A stretch of DNA of 64,000 bases from Bryoerythrophyllum caledonicum. Lineage: Eukaryota; Streptophyta; Bryopsida; Pottiales; Pottiaceae. Made by a program: the position numbers and the translations under genes. The stretch covers positions 3,794,263 to 3,858,262 of the forward strand of contig OZ020518.1 of the NCBI GenBank assembly GCA_963971425.1. Reading direction: 5' to 3'. A model generated the notes under the pieces. The model did not search any database. It was not told the origin of the DNA and saw nothing but the letters and a program-made list of their open reading frames with translations. How positions within the stretch are numbered: position 1 is the first letter of the stretch; each line of letters starts with the position of its first letter. Of this stretch, positions 46,130-57,548 are shown in pieces.

Positions 46130-47205
46130 ATTTTAGAGAGGGCTTAAGTGATTTGTTATGGCTCCTAGAAGGTTTGAAAATCAGTATGAGGCAGTTCTTG
46201 AGATGTATGAGCAAGACAACTCATATGACAAGATTTCAACAATTTTGTGCATTCCTCAAGTCACTTGTTCTGACATCTAAGTGCAAAGGTCTCGTGAGAA
46301 AGGAAGTCTAAAAGATAAAACTTCACCCAATAGACCTAGAATTTTTAATGAACAATGTGACTAGACATAGTGAAGAGATTAAATGATTGAAATACCAATA
46401 CAATGACAGTTGTAGGAAAAGCATTATGATTTGAGGGCATGCAATTGAATGATGATACGATTAGAAAGAGTCTTTGGAGGTAAGGGTTGAGAGCATGTGT
46501 AAAGATCAAGAAGCCACTTTTGACAAAGAAACATTGAGTATGTCGTTTGCAGTGGACAAAGAAGTGTAAGCATATAAATTGGAAGTTCTAAGCTCATGTT
46601 ATTTTTATTAATGAGTCCAAGTTCAATCTTTTTTTATCGGATCAAAATTGTTAATATTGTTGAAGAGAGAGTGGAGAACGTTTTTTAGATCACCATGTGC
46701 AATCTACAGTCAAATATGGGAAGAAAGCATAATGGTTGAGGTTGTATGAGTTGGGAAGGAGTTGGCAAGTTTCATTTGACTAAAGGAAAGATGATAAATA
46801 TGTGTATTGCAACATTTTAGAGACGGAACTTATGGTTACTATACAAATGCAAGGTCTGGAAGGGGATCAAGTTATTTTCCAACATGACAACGATCCAAAG
46901 CATATTGCATATCACATTATAGATTGGTTGTTTGCTCAAAAATTTCACCTTAATGGGCACCTTCTACAATCACATGACCTCAATCTAATAAAACATCTCT
47001 AGAATGAAGTAGATTGCCATTCAAGAAGGTCCAAGAGAAAACTCACTTGTAGAAGTGACTTATGGAAGAAGATCCAAGAAATTTGGTACAATACAGAGGT
47101 TGGTGTTGTTAGGAAGTTGCTATGTTTTATGTCTCAAAGAGCTCTTGATGTCTACCAAACAAGAGTTGCCAACTACCTATACGCAGTGGTTGTGCTTAAG
47201 AGTTA
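46130..47205 (+). pseudogene. Tc1-like transposase, decayed
   Basis: A Tc1/mariner transposase can be followed through several frames. The HTH region is near 46,150-46,260. KKPLLTKKH lies near 46,510, and then INESKFNLF, where the first catalytic Asp of the usual SDESKF block is changed to Asn. MYCNILETELM, VIFQHDNDPKH (second Asp), SHDLNLIKHL and NEVD (third acidic position) follow, ending near SQRALDVYQTRV. Frameshifts and stops are frequent, so it is dead. Terminal inverted repeats were not identified. Tc1-like elements are unusual in seed plants, which fits a non-seed lineage. Confidence 0.78.
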
Positions 47206-47811
47206 AATCATTGAGTTGTAAAGGTAATCTTTATAAAAAATTAGTCTTGCTTTCTGTAGCTAATATACAACGAAAGTTAATTTTTGCATAAAGAATCGTA
47301 CATGCTTATTGCACATTTGAGTTATTATGTGTTTTTCTAGTTCATATTTTCATTGAAAACTTTGTGCTTTATGCTTGTTCCAACTATTTACTCTAGTGGT
47401 TGTGTTCTTTCTATTTTAAGAGAGTTTATGCAGTTTTTGTAGCTACTTTTCAGAAGAAGCTTCTCATGTACAACTATTTCTCCTAGCCACTGCATATTGT
47501 GGTTGATTTTGGGGTCAAGAGTGTTTATTGGATGTTTCATTCTCAAGGGGCCATGATGATGAACTGAGAGTCCAAGTGGGTCAGCTCATCAAAAGCTTGA
47601 CCACTCGGCGAGACTTAGGAAAACAACGGCAGGCATACTCAGTAACGAATATTTACGTAGACGAGCTGCGACGGCAACTTAGCCACTGGAGCCGCACAGT
47701 GTTCCATTTTCTAAGATTCCAGCTACGATCTCATGCAACCACATTTCCCTAAGTTAATGTTTCTGAAATACTAGTATACTAGTGCCGAATACTCACTCTA
47801 CGCGGCTTTAA
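47206..47811. other. Intergenic, no gene recognised
   Basis: No coding or RNA gene recognised. A perfect short palindrome ACTAGTATACTAGT lies at about 47,770, shortly before the MITE. Confidence 0.4.
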
Positions 47812-48095
47812 CCCTTTACCGAAGAGGCCTTGCACGGGGCCCTGGAAATTTTTTACGATTCAATAGACGCTGCACTACAGCATCCACACGAAGAGTACAT
47901 TTAACTGTTCACTTTTTTCAGGTATCATTATAGGTCGTTATCGCAACCGATTGGAGATCCGGAAGATGCATTAGACGGAGGAGAGCAAAGCTCGCAACCC
48001 CTCATGCTAGTGCAAATCAATCCAACGGTTCAATCGGACATGGCTCCCAAAATCTGGTCTCATCGACCACATTCAGTCCCTTCGTCGTGAAAGGG
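47812..48095. mobile_element. piggyBac-like MITE, 284 bp
   Basis: The element is flanked on both sides by TTAA (47808-47811 and 48096-48099). It starts CCCTTTACCGAAG and ends CTTCGTCGTGAAAGGG, so the termini are CCCTTT...AAAGGG with a further GAAG/CTTC match inside. TTAA duplication plus CCC-type ends is the signature of piggyBac-related elements. It has no coding capacity. Confidence 0.7.
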
Positions 48096-48099
48096 TTAA

Positions 48100-48883
48100 G
48101 ACATCCTGAATGCTATCACGCGCTCTTGAGGGAATATTCTAGGCGACTATCGGTATACCCACACGTCCTTTGTTATATTTTATTGTTTGAATTTAGAACC
48201 GGAAGTACCTTCTAACGTAAGCATACTATCCTTGTTCGAGACATATGGTCATCTTTTATAAATGATCGTCACCAAAAGGCCCTAGTCGAATAAGAGAACC
48301 AGTGTTCTTCTGTCTTTTCCTTAAATTTCTACTTGTGAACGTATCTGCCGGCAGACTTTGCCGGCAGACTTGTTTGCAAGTAAAATTCGCGTTTCTGAGG
48401 ACCCATGCACCCACAACTGCAGTTTCTGCAGTTGCTCTATTTCCTGTAGTTCCTGTCACTGTTCCTTTTTAAATTCGGAACTTTTTTAGACTTAGGATCC
48501 TTTTGATCCTACGTTTCTAGTTAAAAGAGTGCAACGGACCCACCTTGCACCACGTGAACCCGGACACTCAACTTGGCATCATGCACAGTACTGTGACCGT
48601 AACACTCTTACAACTTTCGTATTTACCAACATCAAGGACACAACTCTCACATTCTTCAATCCCAGAGCTACTCTGCTGAGTCTCACCGCAGCATTCGCGT
48701 ACTAGACTAGTATGTTATTGTAGCCAGTTTCACTTCCACAGCTTGAATACAACGATAGACCTCTGCTAGCTGCTCCTGTCTTTACTTACTATTGATCACT
48801 GTTGTCGGTAGATCATTTCATACCTAATACACAACCTGAATCAAGTCTGAGTCTCCTGAGTTCAGATCAATCGAGTCTAGTTT
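48100..48883. other. 5' flank of the 294-aa gene
   Basis: No other gene recognised. Presumed promoter and leader of the gene at 48,884. A local direct repeat of GCCGGCAGACTT lies at about 48,346-48,370, and paired CTGCAGTT repeats lie just after. Confidence 0.35.
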
Positions 48884-49768
48884 TTGGCCATGGATCATGA
48901 GGCAGTACATGCGGATTATGTTTACCGACAATATCCATTTGTTGCGCCGGACCCATTGACTATAATCGCATTTAGTGTCCAACTCTTGCAGCTTTTTGTG
49001 ACGATCATCGCAAAGCTGACGAGCCATCTGAAGAGGTGCAAGAAGGCTCAGTGCCACGACCTGCAGGAGCTCCTGGAGTCCATGAGGCCGGACGTCACCA
49101 TCTCAGCGGAAGCGGTAGAGAGCTGCAAGCGTCTCGGGATCACGACAACACCGCAGGAGTCGTGGCTGGACCGCTTGAGAATAGAGCTCCTGCAGATGGA
49201 AAACCTGATCGGCAAGTGCGCTTCGAGCGGCTTGTTCGATAGACTCCGTGGAGCTGGACTGTCGCAGAAGATCAGTGCGAAGTTGGAGATCCTCAAGAGG
49301 CTCGCCAACGACCTGCCGCACATGCATGGCGTTCTGACGAACTTGCGGATGACGGCAGAGGTGCATGGGGCGGCGGTCGGAACCAGGTGCATGCCATCGT
49401 TCGGAGACCAGAGGAATCCTGAGTTCGTGCAGGCTGATAGAATTCGTTACGAGACGCGATCATGTAACTCGTTTCGCCGCATGCCTTCGTTTGAATACTA
49501 CAGGAATCATGACGCCGAGTTTGTGTCTGATAGATGTGGTTTCGAGTCTAGGCCTAATTACTGGCCACCTCGCATCACGCCATCGTGTGGAGATTACAGG
49601 AATCATGATGCCGAGTTGGTTTGTGTGGACGGCGTGTATTTTCCGAAGGCGCGGTGCGAGTTGATCTTCCTAGAGCAGCCCATAGCTTTCAGGTCGTATG
49701 CGTCGTTCGGGAGGGTTCCGGTGATGAACCCTTACTACATGAAGCACATAGAATCTGAGTATCACTAG
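48884..49768 (+). CDS. 294-aa protein with RPW8/HeLo-like helical region and C-terminal repeats
   Basis: An intact single-exon ORF with GC-rich third positions like the host genes. Residues about 20-45 are hydrophobic (PLTIIAFSVQLLQLFVTIIA). A helical stretch follows, whose pattern ELLQMENLIGKC...LFDRLRGAGLSQKISAKLEIL resembles the CC-R/RPW8 and HeLo four-helix bundles of plant and fungal cell-death proteins. This is inference from pattern only. The C-terminal half carries three imperfect repeats of about 35 residues built on MPSF(x)3RNHDAEFV (near residues 166, 203 and 240) and a partial fourth. The start is the first ATG after an in-frame stop region, with MDHEAVHADYVY following. A diverged copy of its 3' flank lies at 44,336. 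It could instead be a lineage-specific protein of another kind. Confidence 0.6.
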   Translation: MAMDHEAVHADYVYRQYPFVAPDPLTIIAFSVQLLQLFVTIIAKLTSHLKRCKKAQCHDLQELLESMRPDVTISAEAVESCKRLGITTTPQESWLDRLRIELLQMENLIGKCASSGLFDRLRGAGLSQKISAKLEILKRLANDLPHMHGVLTNLRMTAEVHGAAVGTRCMPSFGDQRNPEFVQADRIRYETRSCNSFRRMPSFEYYRNHDAEFVSDRCGFESRPNYWPPRITPSCGDYRNHDAELVCVDGVYFPKARCELIFLEQPIAFRSYASFGRVPVMNPYYMKHIESEYH

Positions 49769-52590
49769 GACAGAATGAACGCGATATTTTCTGATTTAGA
49801 ACGTTTTGTGGTGACGTCTTGGCAAATTCCTGTACATTATTTATAGTGGCAGTGATCTTCACGTTGCCTAGATTTGTGTTCTCTTTCATTGATCAATTCA
49901 GTTTTTTTTCTCTGCTGCATTTGCGTACTTAGAACAGAAATGATTTCAGAACTTGTTTGAAATTTTCCACGTAGAAATTAGTAAATTTACATAGATTTAC
50001 CAGCCACCTTTTAGTGCCTAGACCATGTTCTTGCGATATCATAATTTTTGCTGGTTTTTATCTTTGAGTTGATCGTATTGGAAATTGAATATCTCATTTT
50101 AGTATGTAACGTTATAATGATTAAACTTTAGTGAAGACCTAAACTAAGAGGAAAATTTGCACAACATCCATAGACTATGGTGATTCAAGTTATTGTATAC
50201 AAAATTATGGATTTTGGATGGTGTATTACTTTACCAATCTTTTAAATCTTGTTAGAAGTTTCATATTTTAAATGGAAGAGGTATTGATGTGCACTAGGAT
50301 GATAGCTTCACATTGATATAGAAAATGCAAAGCCAACAATTATGCATGATTTATGATGCTTTTCAACTTCTATCTAGTAATTGATTGCACATATAAAAAT
50401 GCTTGAAAAGATTAAAGACTATGCTAAGTCCACAAGTGGAGAAAAATTCAATAGTGACAAGGTTGTATTAAATTACTATAGATGTGCATCTTTGGAAAAT
50501 GAGACACAAATGAATTACATCTATACTTCTATTACTTTCATTCATTATTCACATCTATTACTTTCATTCATTTCTTTCATCCAAGTGTTCCATCATGTTC
50601 TCCTTCCAATAGTCAAGGCAATTCATGGGCTTTCATCTGTGTTTGCTGGTGGTATATATGGACACATCCTCAGATCGTTGAAAACTTCAAAAACTACAAG
50701 GTGTAGGAGCTAGTTCATGCCATTATGGACTGAAAATCAGACCTGAAATTTGAACAGGAAAATCACATCCTAATCAACGTTGCACGTGCACAAGCCTTCC
50801 ACCTACACTAAATCGAGGTTCACTATTTAAACACGAAAAGCAACAAGTTAGAGCCATGATTTGTCTTGCTATGAGTTATTTAGCCCACCCCTTTTTCGGA
50901 GCATTTGTTTCATGTCATATGGCACAACATTTCAAGCAAGTTTTATTAGCCAACCAAACTGCATCTGTCGCTATGTGGAAAGCCACAGGAATGCACTTGA
51001 AACATGGTATGATTATGTGCCGTGAAGCGCCTAACACATGACTAAAAGGTATTAAAAAATTCTGCACTACAAGCAGTTGTGATCCCAGTCAATCTACCCT
51101 ACCATTACACGCAAAAAACCGGCTCCTGCCATGGATGTGACATTCACATGAATTTACCCAACTTACATGATTTACCATAGGGCCCACTAAATCCCAATCA
51201 TAGAATATTTTTAAAATGTTTTTAGTTTGTAAGGTTGGCATTGCTTCCACCACTGTTGGTTCCAAGCTTAGCTCACGTGCAATTTCAAATAAAACCCACT
51301 ACAGTGCTCCAAGCAACCTGAACCACCCTCTTGACTCCTAATCATTCCACAAACTAAAATCAAACTGGACACAATTTTATGTCAGTAGCATCTTCAGAAA
51401 TTGTAACACCTTGACATGTTCTCCCAAACTAAGCCTCCCAAGAAACAGTTCAATAAAAAATTCATAAACAAAACACAAAAGTAAATTAAATCATTAACAT
51501 AGAGTAACTCAAGCCCACCCACCCAATGAATTAAGCATTTGTTGGCAATAGTGCAACTAAAATTCCTGATATCAACTTGGGCGAACCTTGTATCTATCTG
51601 AACTAAGGTAAGCCCCCCATAACCAACAAAAACCCATAGCCAACGCCTACAAAATTGTGGTATATCCAACTCTCTTCCATCCCATTACCACCAACTCAGC
51701 TCCAAATGGAGGTTTGCTATTAGTCAAGACCCTTACTTTTGGTCGTTAATTATGGGGTACCTACTGCTAGCCACCCTCTAAACATGGCAGCACAGTTTGA
51801 AAATTCATAACTAATTCCGTTTTCATCGAAAAAATATGAAATCACTTGGGTTGTAATTGCAATTCTATTGGATACCACTGGAAAATAGTAGTATAATTAT
51901 CTCCTCTCTCCATACATGCACATTCCTTAACTTGTTGGTTTTAGCCTTTAGGGAGGCTTACCTTATTATTTTTCCAAAGGAAATGAAAGGAACCTCATCT
52001 CTCTTTAACCCCTAAAGGCCCAACAGCCCCCAAGGAGACTCCTACACTCTTCGGAGGGGACTCTTGGGTCTTTAGGGGTAAAAAAGTTGAAACTTGATTA
52101 TAAATTAGAAAAGTGGAAAGTATGAAAAGTTGGGTTTCTTCTTGAAAAGTAAAAGTGAAGCATGACAAATTTTTGTTGGCGCCGTCGCTGGGTAGACACA
52201 TGACACCTGTCCCAACTCAGCAGCTCAAGTGCAATGTAATTAACTGACTCACTGTGAGTCATTCGCCACTGAAAGCCACTCACACTGACTCAATAGTGAC
52301 ATGGAGCTGGTCAATGAAAAGTAAAGCATAAGTTTGCACCCCCGAAAAAGTAAAAAGTAAAAAACCAAACATTTCCTTCACAGATCTGATCGACTCGTAA
52401 GTGCGTCATAGAGTTCAATTAGAAACTGATTGGATGGCGCAAGAAGTGAAAGCATCGATCATGGAGTTCAATAAATTGATTGGATGGTTGTACTTCGTAG
52501 CAGTGACAGCTTTGAAGAGGTTGTGGTTTTGGAAGGTGAAGGTGAAGGGACTGTGTGTTTGTGTGTTTGGAGCTTGCGTTTTTGCGAGCG
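49769..52590. other. Intergenic, AT-rich; 5' leader of AGT1 at its end
   Basis: 49,769-50,420 is the 3' flank shared with 44,336-44,800. Between 50,420 and 52,000 nothing is recognised apart from short open frames. A small hairpin element lies at 52,009-52,078. Just before AGT1, a block TTCAAT...TTGATTGGATGG occurs twice (52,414 and 52,466). Confidence 0.4.
52009..52078. repeat. 70-bp TTAA-flanked hairpin
   Basis: CCCCTAAAGGCCCAA at the left end and TTGGGTCTTTAGGGG at the right end form an inverted repeat of about 15 bp. TTAA precedes it, and TAAA follows. It is a minimal relative of the TTAA-type MITEs, or an independent hairpin. Confidence 0.5.
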
Positions 52591-54677
52591 ATGGAGTATT
52601 TTCCCGCGCCCGGGAGGAACCACTTGTTCGTGCCGGGGCCGACGAACATCCCGGAGGCCGTCCTGCAGGCTATGAACCGCAACAATGAGGATCACCGCTC
52701 GCCTGCGTTTCCTCACCTCTCCAAGTCCGTAATCGAGGACGTCAAGCAGCTCTTTCGCACGGAAACCGCAACCTCCTTCATCTTCCCGTCCTCAGGTAAG
52801 TGAGCGTGCGATTGAATCAGTGAAGTTTCTAGATTCCTCGCATTTTCTTGATTTGTGAGAAGTTTCATGGATACTTTCTGTTTTTGTCTGTGCCAGGTCT
52901 AGAACTGTGTGAAATCTGTGCTTTCAGAGGAGTATGGAACTAGTTTTGTGATTTACTCGGCCTTGTGATGCGCAGTCTGTAGGTTTTCTTGTTTCTTGAT
53001 TTGGTTTCTGGACATTGCTGAAAGAAACTGGCTGAGTTTTCTTGAAGAATGTACACTTCTGCAATCGTTCTCGGGTCTAGAACGACAATGCATCATAGTC
53101 TACGGAATTAGTTTTATGATTTTTCCGGTCTTTGTAGCGTCAACAGGTTTTCCTGTTTCTTGCTTCTTTTTTTTCTCTGGTCATTGTTGGATGAGTTTTG
53201 CTCAGGGGAAGATTGTTCCTGAGAGCTGGTTTCATGGTGCAGGTACAGGAGCGTGGGAGAGTGCGCTGACGAACACGCTCTCACCAGGCGACAAGATCAT
53301 TGCGCCGTGCCTTGGACAGTTCGCCGTGATCTGGATCAACCTTATGAGGCGCCTCAACTTCGAGGTGGACGTGATTGAGTGCGAGTGGGGCGAGGGCGTC
53401 GACCTCGAGGTCCTCAAGCGGAAACTCCAGGCCGACCGCTCGCACGCCGTGAAAGCCGTGTGCGTGGTGCACAACGAGACTTCCACGGGCGTCACCAGCA
53501 ACCTCGGCCACGTTCGCCAAGCAATCGGTAGGGACACAATCCATGAGAGCTTGCAATGTGTGCTGATGCTGATTCTCAGTGCTTGCAAGTATGTGTGCAG
53601 ATTCGTACCAGAGCTTGTAACTGTGTGTGTAGACGTTTATCAGAGCTTGCAATCATGTGTGCAGATCTTTACCAGAGCTTGCAATTGTGTTGGCAGATGA
53701 GGCAGAGCACCCGGCGCTGTTTCTGGTGGACGGAGTGTCGTCCGTGGGAGCCATGGATTTCCGGATGGACGAGTGGAGAGTGGACGTCGCGCTCACCGGC
53801 TCGCAGAAGGCGCTATCACTTCCGACCGGGCTCGGCATTGTGTGTGCCAGTCCGAAAGCGCTCGAGGCGTCGAAGGGCGCCAGATCCACGCGCGGATACT
53901 TCGATTGGAGTGAGTATTTAGCGTCCTACAAGGCCGGGACGTACTGGCCTTACACGCCTTCGGTGCAGATGCTCTATGGATTGCGCGCGTCGCTTGACCT
54001 CATTCTGAAAGTGGAAGGACTCGACAACGTCATCGCCAGACATCTCCGCCTTGCGGAGGCAACCAGGTGGGGTGCGAATCTCAGTGTATGGAGGTTAAAA
54101 TGTTGCAGGTTTTCTCCTTCTGACTTTGGCTATTGGCACATGTCTCTGTACGTGGAGGTTTAGGGCCTGATTCTGGCTTTGGATTTGCTGCAGGGGAGCA
54201 GTGAGGGCATGGGGGCTCAAAGTGAGCGCAAAGAAGCCGGAGTGGGACAGCGCCGTGGTGACGGGAGTGGTCGTGCCGCCATGGCTGGACAGCAAGGAGG
54301 TGATCAAGATTGCATGGAAAAAGTATAATCTTAGCCTGGGTGTCGGCCTTGGCAAAGTTGCTGGAAAGCTCTTCCGCATCGGACACCTTGGATATGTGAA
54401 TGAGGTTTCAATCCGAGAATCTTCTCAACATACCCTACATAGATTCTATAATCATGTGGAATGTTCCCATTTCGTTCAGTTATTGCTGTTTTTTAAGATT
54501 CTGTCTGTGGATTCATCTTCGGAGGGGTTTCCTGTGCAGCTGCAACTGCTTGGCGCTCTGGCAGGCGTGGAGCTCTCGTTGAAGGACGTAGGATATCCTG
54601 TAGTGCTGGGGAGTGGTGTAGCCGCAGCCCAGGCATGTCTTTCAAAGCAGACCCCTCTTATTGCATCCCGACTTTGA
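52591..54677 (+). CDS. AGT1: Serine:glyoxylate aminotransferase, peroxisomal
   Basis: A PLP enzyme of photorespiration that transfers the amino group of serine to glyoxylate, giving hydroxypyruvate and glycine in the peroxisome. Five exons on GT-AG sites: 52591-52795, 53243-53527, 53697-54066, 54194-54404 and 54540-54677. They total 1,209 bases, 402 residues, the usual length for this enzyme. The start MEYFPAPGRNHLFVPGPTNI is the family N-terminus. The PLP lysine is in GSQKALSLPTGLG (residue 201). Other family blocks are VVHNETSTGV, LFLVDGVSSVGAMDFRMDEW and GYPVVLGSGVAAAQ. It ends SRL, a peroxisomal targeting signal type 1. All phases fit. Introns 2-4 run partly open, and intron 2 contains a minisatellite. 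Its 3' end faces that of APH1, about 620 bp away. Confidence 0.97.
53540..53696 (+). repeat. Minisatellite inside AGT1 intron 2
   Basis: About five imperfect copies of a roughly 32-34-bp unit containing GAGCTTGCAATCATGTGTGCAG. The last copy supplies the true acceptor (GTGTTGGCAG|ATGAGG). Earlier copies end in GTGTGCAG and so resemble acceptors. Open frames through this intron are not coding. Confidence 0.75.
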
Positions 54678-55300
54678 GTGGTCAATTGGAAGATCAACCC
54701 CCCTGGAAAATCAACGGGAAATGTAAGCTTGAAGGGTTTGTAAGCCGCAACAGCGCTGGATTTCAAGGAATCCGGAGCGCTGCCCTTCACTTCATTTCTG
54801 TAATCGTTGTACAGAACAATTTGCACAGAACTAGGATCGTATTCATAAGTTATATAGCGGCACTTACAGTGCATAGCTCTCAGAATGACAATTTTTATAG
54901 GGCATTGACATGCAAAAGGTAAAAACATCCCACACGGGTAGTCAAATAGACATTGATCGACTGCTGTGCATTGATCAGCAGATGCGCACAATCTTGAAAT
55001 CAAAATCTTTGCGAACTGGAAGAAACGTTTCTTTCATGTTCACAACTTATCTTCTCTTGTACTCTATCAATATGATGAAATCTCTCACGAGAAATGAGAT
55101 ACAATCGCTCACGTGAAAAGGCATGTCATTGTTCATCTAGCCCCCCAGTACTAATTTAGTCGGAAAGTTGACACCGAGAACTCATGCAACTACAATTACC
55201 TCCCTTATCTTCAAGAGTACGTCCTTCAAAAGGTATCGTTGAGCAATTGGACCTGAGAGAGGCAACTGTGAAATGTATGTACAAGATGACAGGGAGGAGG
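54678..55300. other. Shared 3' intergenic of AGT1 and APH1
   Basis: About 620 bp between two convergent stop codons. It must hold both 3' UTRs. No other gene and no repeat recognised. Confidence 0.6.
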
Positions 55301-57548
55301 TCACAATCGTCTCCTTTGTAAATCACCGGGGTTCAAACAATTGGAGCCCACGTTGTCCCACACAACCTTTCCACAGTATCCCATTGTCACCGCTGCACAG
55401 AGAGAGACTAATGGAACACCGACCGTGCATCCATTCGGGAGCAAATTCACCAGGGTCTGCACATTAACAAAACAAGATGTAAAAACACAAATTTATCCAC
55501 AAGCTGAGATGACCATACTCAGCTTGTTTGTGAAATTACCCAAAGTTTCAATAAGATACCTCCCAGCTTTCCTCACTCATCATAGTTATTAGGTCAATAG
55601 AAGAGCTTGGTGATCTCTAAACTTAAATCAAACTAGTTTTAGCCGTCTCGGAGAGTGAAGGAAGAGTTTGCATGAAATCAACCCGGATGAATATTAGCTG
55701 CCTGTCTGTCCTATAAGCTGATTTTAGACAAATTAGGAAATACTCAGAGGTGATTAATAATTAAAGCAGAGGAAGCATCTTGTTCTAATTGTGCATGACT
55801 TTACAAATAGCTCTAGGGTTTTTTTTTTAAAAAGGATTCGAAGAAACTGTACCAAGAGAGCTGCGCCAAGATGCATAACAGGCACAAATATTTGCTGAAA
55901 ACGCTCGTCATTTGTGTAGGCATTGAAGGTGATGACCATTGAGAAGGTGTGGATGAGAAAGAACGCCAAAGTAGTCAAGGCTGCACATTCCAATAGTTCA
56001 AAGCGTGATTGACAACATTTCGGACCCATGGTCTATGAAAATAAAGAGAAGTTCACAACCCAATCATATGGATACCTGTGACAAGGAAAAAGGGCATCTG
56101 CTTGCAGTTTTCAGTGTAGTATGTAGCTGAGCCAAAGGCAGGTACAATCACGCTCAACCCGAAGAAGACAGTATGAGCTGCTCCGTGTCCAACTCCACTG
56201 GCTGTTGTGAGCAAACAAAACACGTTCAGCTACCCAAAGTAACCATTGCCACCAAGTGAATCCACCAAAAATATAAGAGTTAAACAATGCCCGAATTCTG
56301 TGAACCGACAGAGCATGAAAGAAAATGTACCCAGAGCAATCTCAAGTCTGTCGATGTAATTAAGGTGGGGCTTCCGCACCTTGTTGGCCAACACATTCAA
56401 ACTGCTCTCTAGTTTCCTGCACATGCAATATTAGTCAGTATCCGAATATGCAAGCAATAATGTGTTTGTTAAAAACCAGCCAGGATCCTCATCCCAAATG
56501 AGCTCCAAGACACTCCATAATCAATGTGCGGCATTTTTTGACATGTCCTCCGCATTAGGCAACAGCTTTAGCATATCAAATACAACCTAAAAAGCCAAAG
56601 CTATAGATCTAGGTCCCCAAAAAATCAAGTGATCCTATTGGCGAAGTCTACGATAAATAATCTGAGTAGTCAAAAAACAAATAAAAATATCCTCGATAGA
56701 AGAATTTTCATCAATTCGATCAGCTTTGCAAAGCGTGACCGATACTTACAAGTAATAATGCCAGAACTGAACCCTGACAACTTCTTGGAGAGCAACAGCA
56801 GTGAACACAATCGGCAGGAATAGCCACGAGGCTCCCGGAAGAAACGCCCTCCACACGATCGAGGCAGCAATGAGGCTCACCAGCCACACCAGAGCACTGC
56901 AACGTGACATCCATTCATCATACACATGAAAATAATGCATGTAAAAGAAATATCTAAGCTCTTATAAATCGGATCGGGTTTGCATATAAACTCGGGAGTT
57001 TGTCAAAGAAACTCGGTGACTCTTGGGAAATGCCAATTTCAAAACCCTAAACCTACAGAACCCCTTCACACAACCATTCCATACCCCATTCGGAGCCACA
57101 ATCACCTCACAAGTAATTCATCTAGCAAATTCTATCCATTCAACCCGAAAACTCTCAAACCCTACGTAATCTCAAATCCAAATTCAAGAAGTTTCAAATT
57201 CAAACTCTGTAATACTCAAGTTCTCAAACCCAAGGATCCAAAGCACGGGTTGCAAAAACTCATCCAATCCGAGCTCAAATCCTCAAATCCAAGAATCCTC
57301 AAACCCTAGCAATTCTCACGCCCTGGAATGCTCCAATTCCAAACCCTACAATCATCCTCACTGACAACGAATAGTCCTTAAACCCCGGCGATAACCAGCA
57401 CCGATCAAACCCCAACACAGAGCCGGAACGAGTACCTGGCGAGCACGACGAGGATGAGAAAAGGTTTCACCACAATGGCGGAGAAGAACACAGTGAGCGC
57501 CGGGCCGAGGGCGATCAGGAAGTACCCCGACCCCGCCACAAACCCCAT
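55301..57548 (-). CDS. APH1: Gamma-secretase subunit APH-1
   Basis: A seven-pass membrane scaffold of the gamma-secretase complex, which with presenilin, nicastrin and PEN-2 cleaves transmembrane segments. Six exons: 57436-57548, 56750-56896, 56331-56416, 56076-56201, 55853-55980 and 55301-55456. They sum to 756 bases, 251 residues, with all phases consistent. Family landmarks are the N-terminus GYFLIALGPALTVFF, WLVSLIAASIVWR, FTAVALQEVVRVQFWHYY, GVGHGAAHTVFFGLS (the GxxxG-containing helix, here GVGHG), LIHTFSMVITFNAY with a conserved His, and PVMHLGAALLV with another. The last exon encodes a final hydrophobic helix and a short basic tail ending LQRRRL. Intron 1 (56,897-57,435) is the longest. 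The start is the first Met of the family pattern, in GC-rich sequence. Confidence 0.95.

Noticed and set aside
53528..53700. Frame continuing from AGT1 exon 2 through the intron (CADADSQCLQVCVQ and similar)
   Set aside because: Donor and acceptor sites fit and give the conserved protein without it; the frame runs through a tandem repeat.
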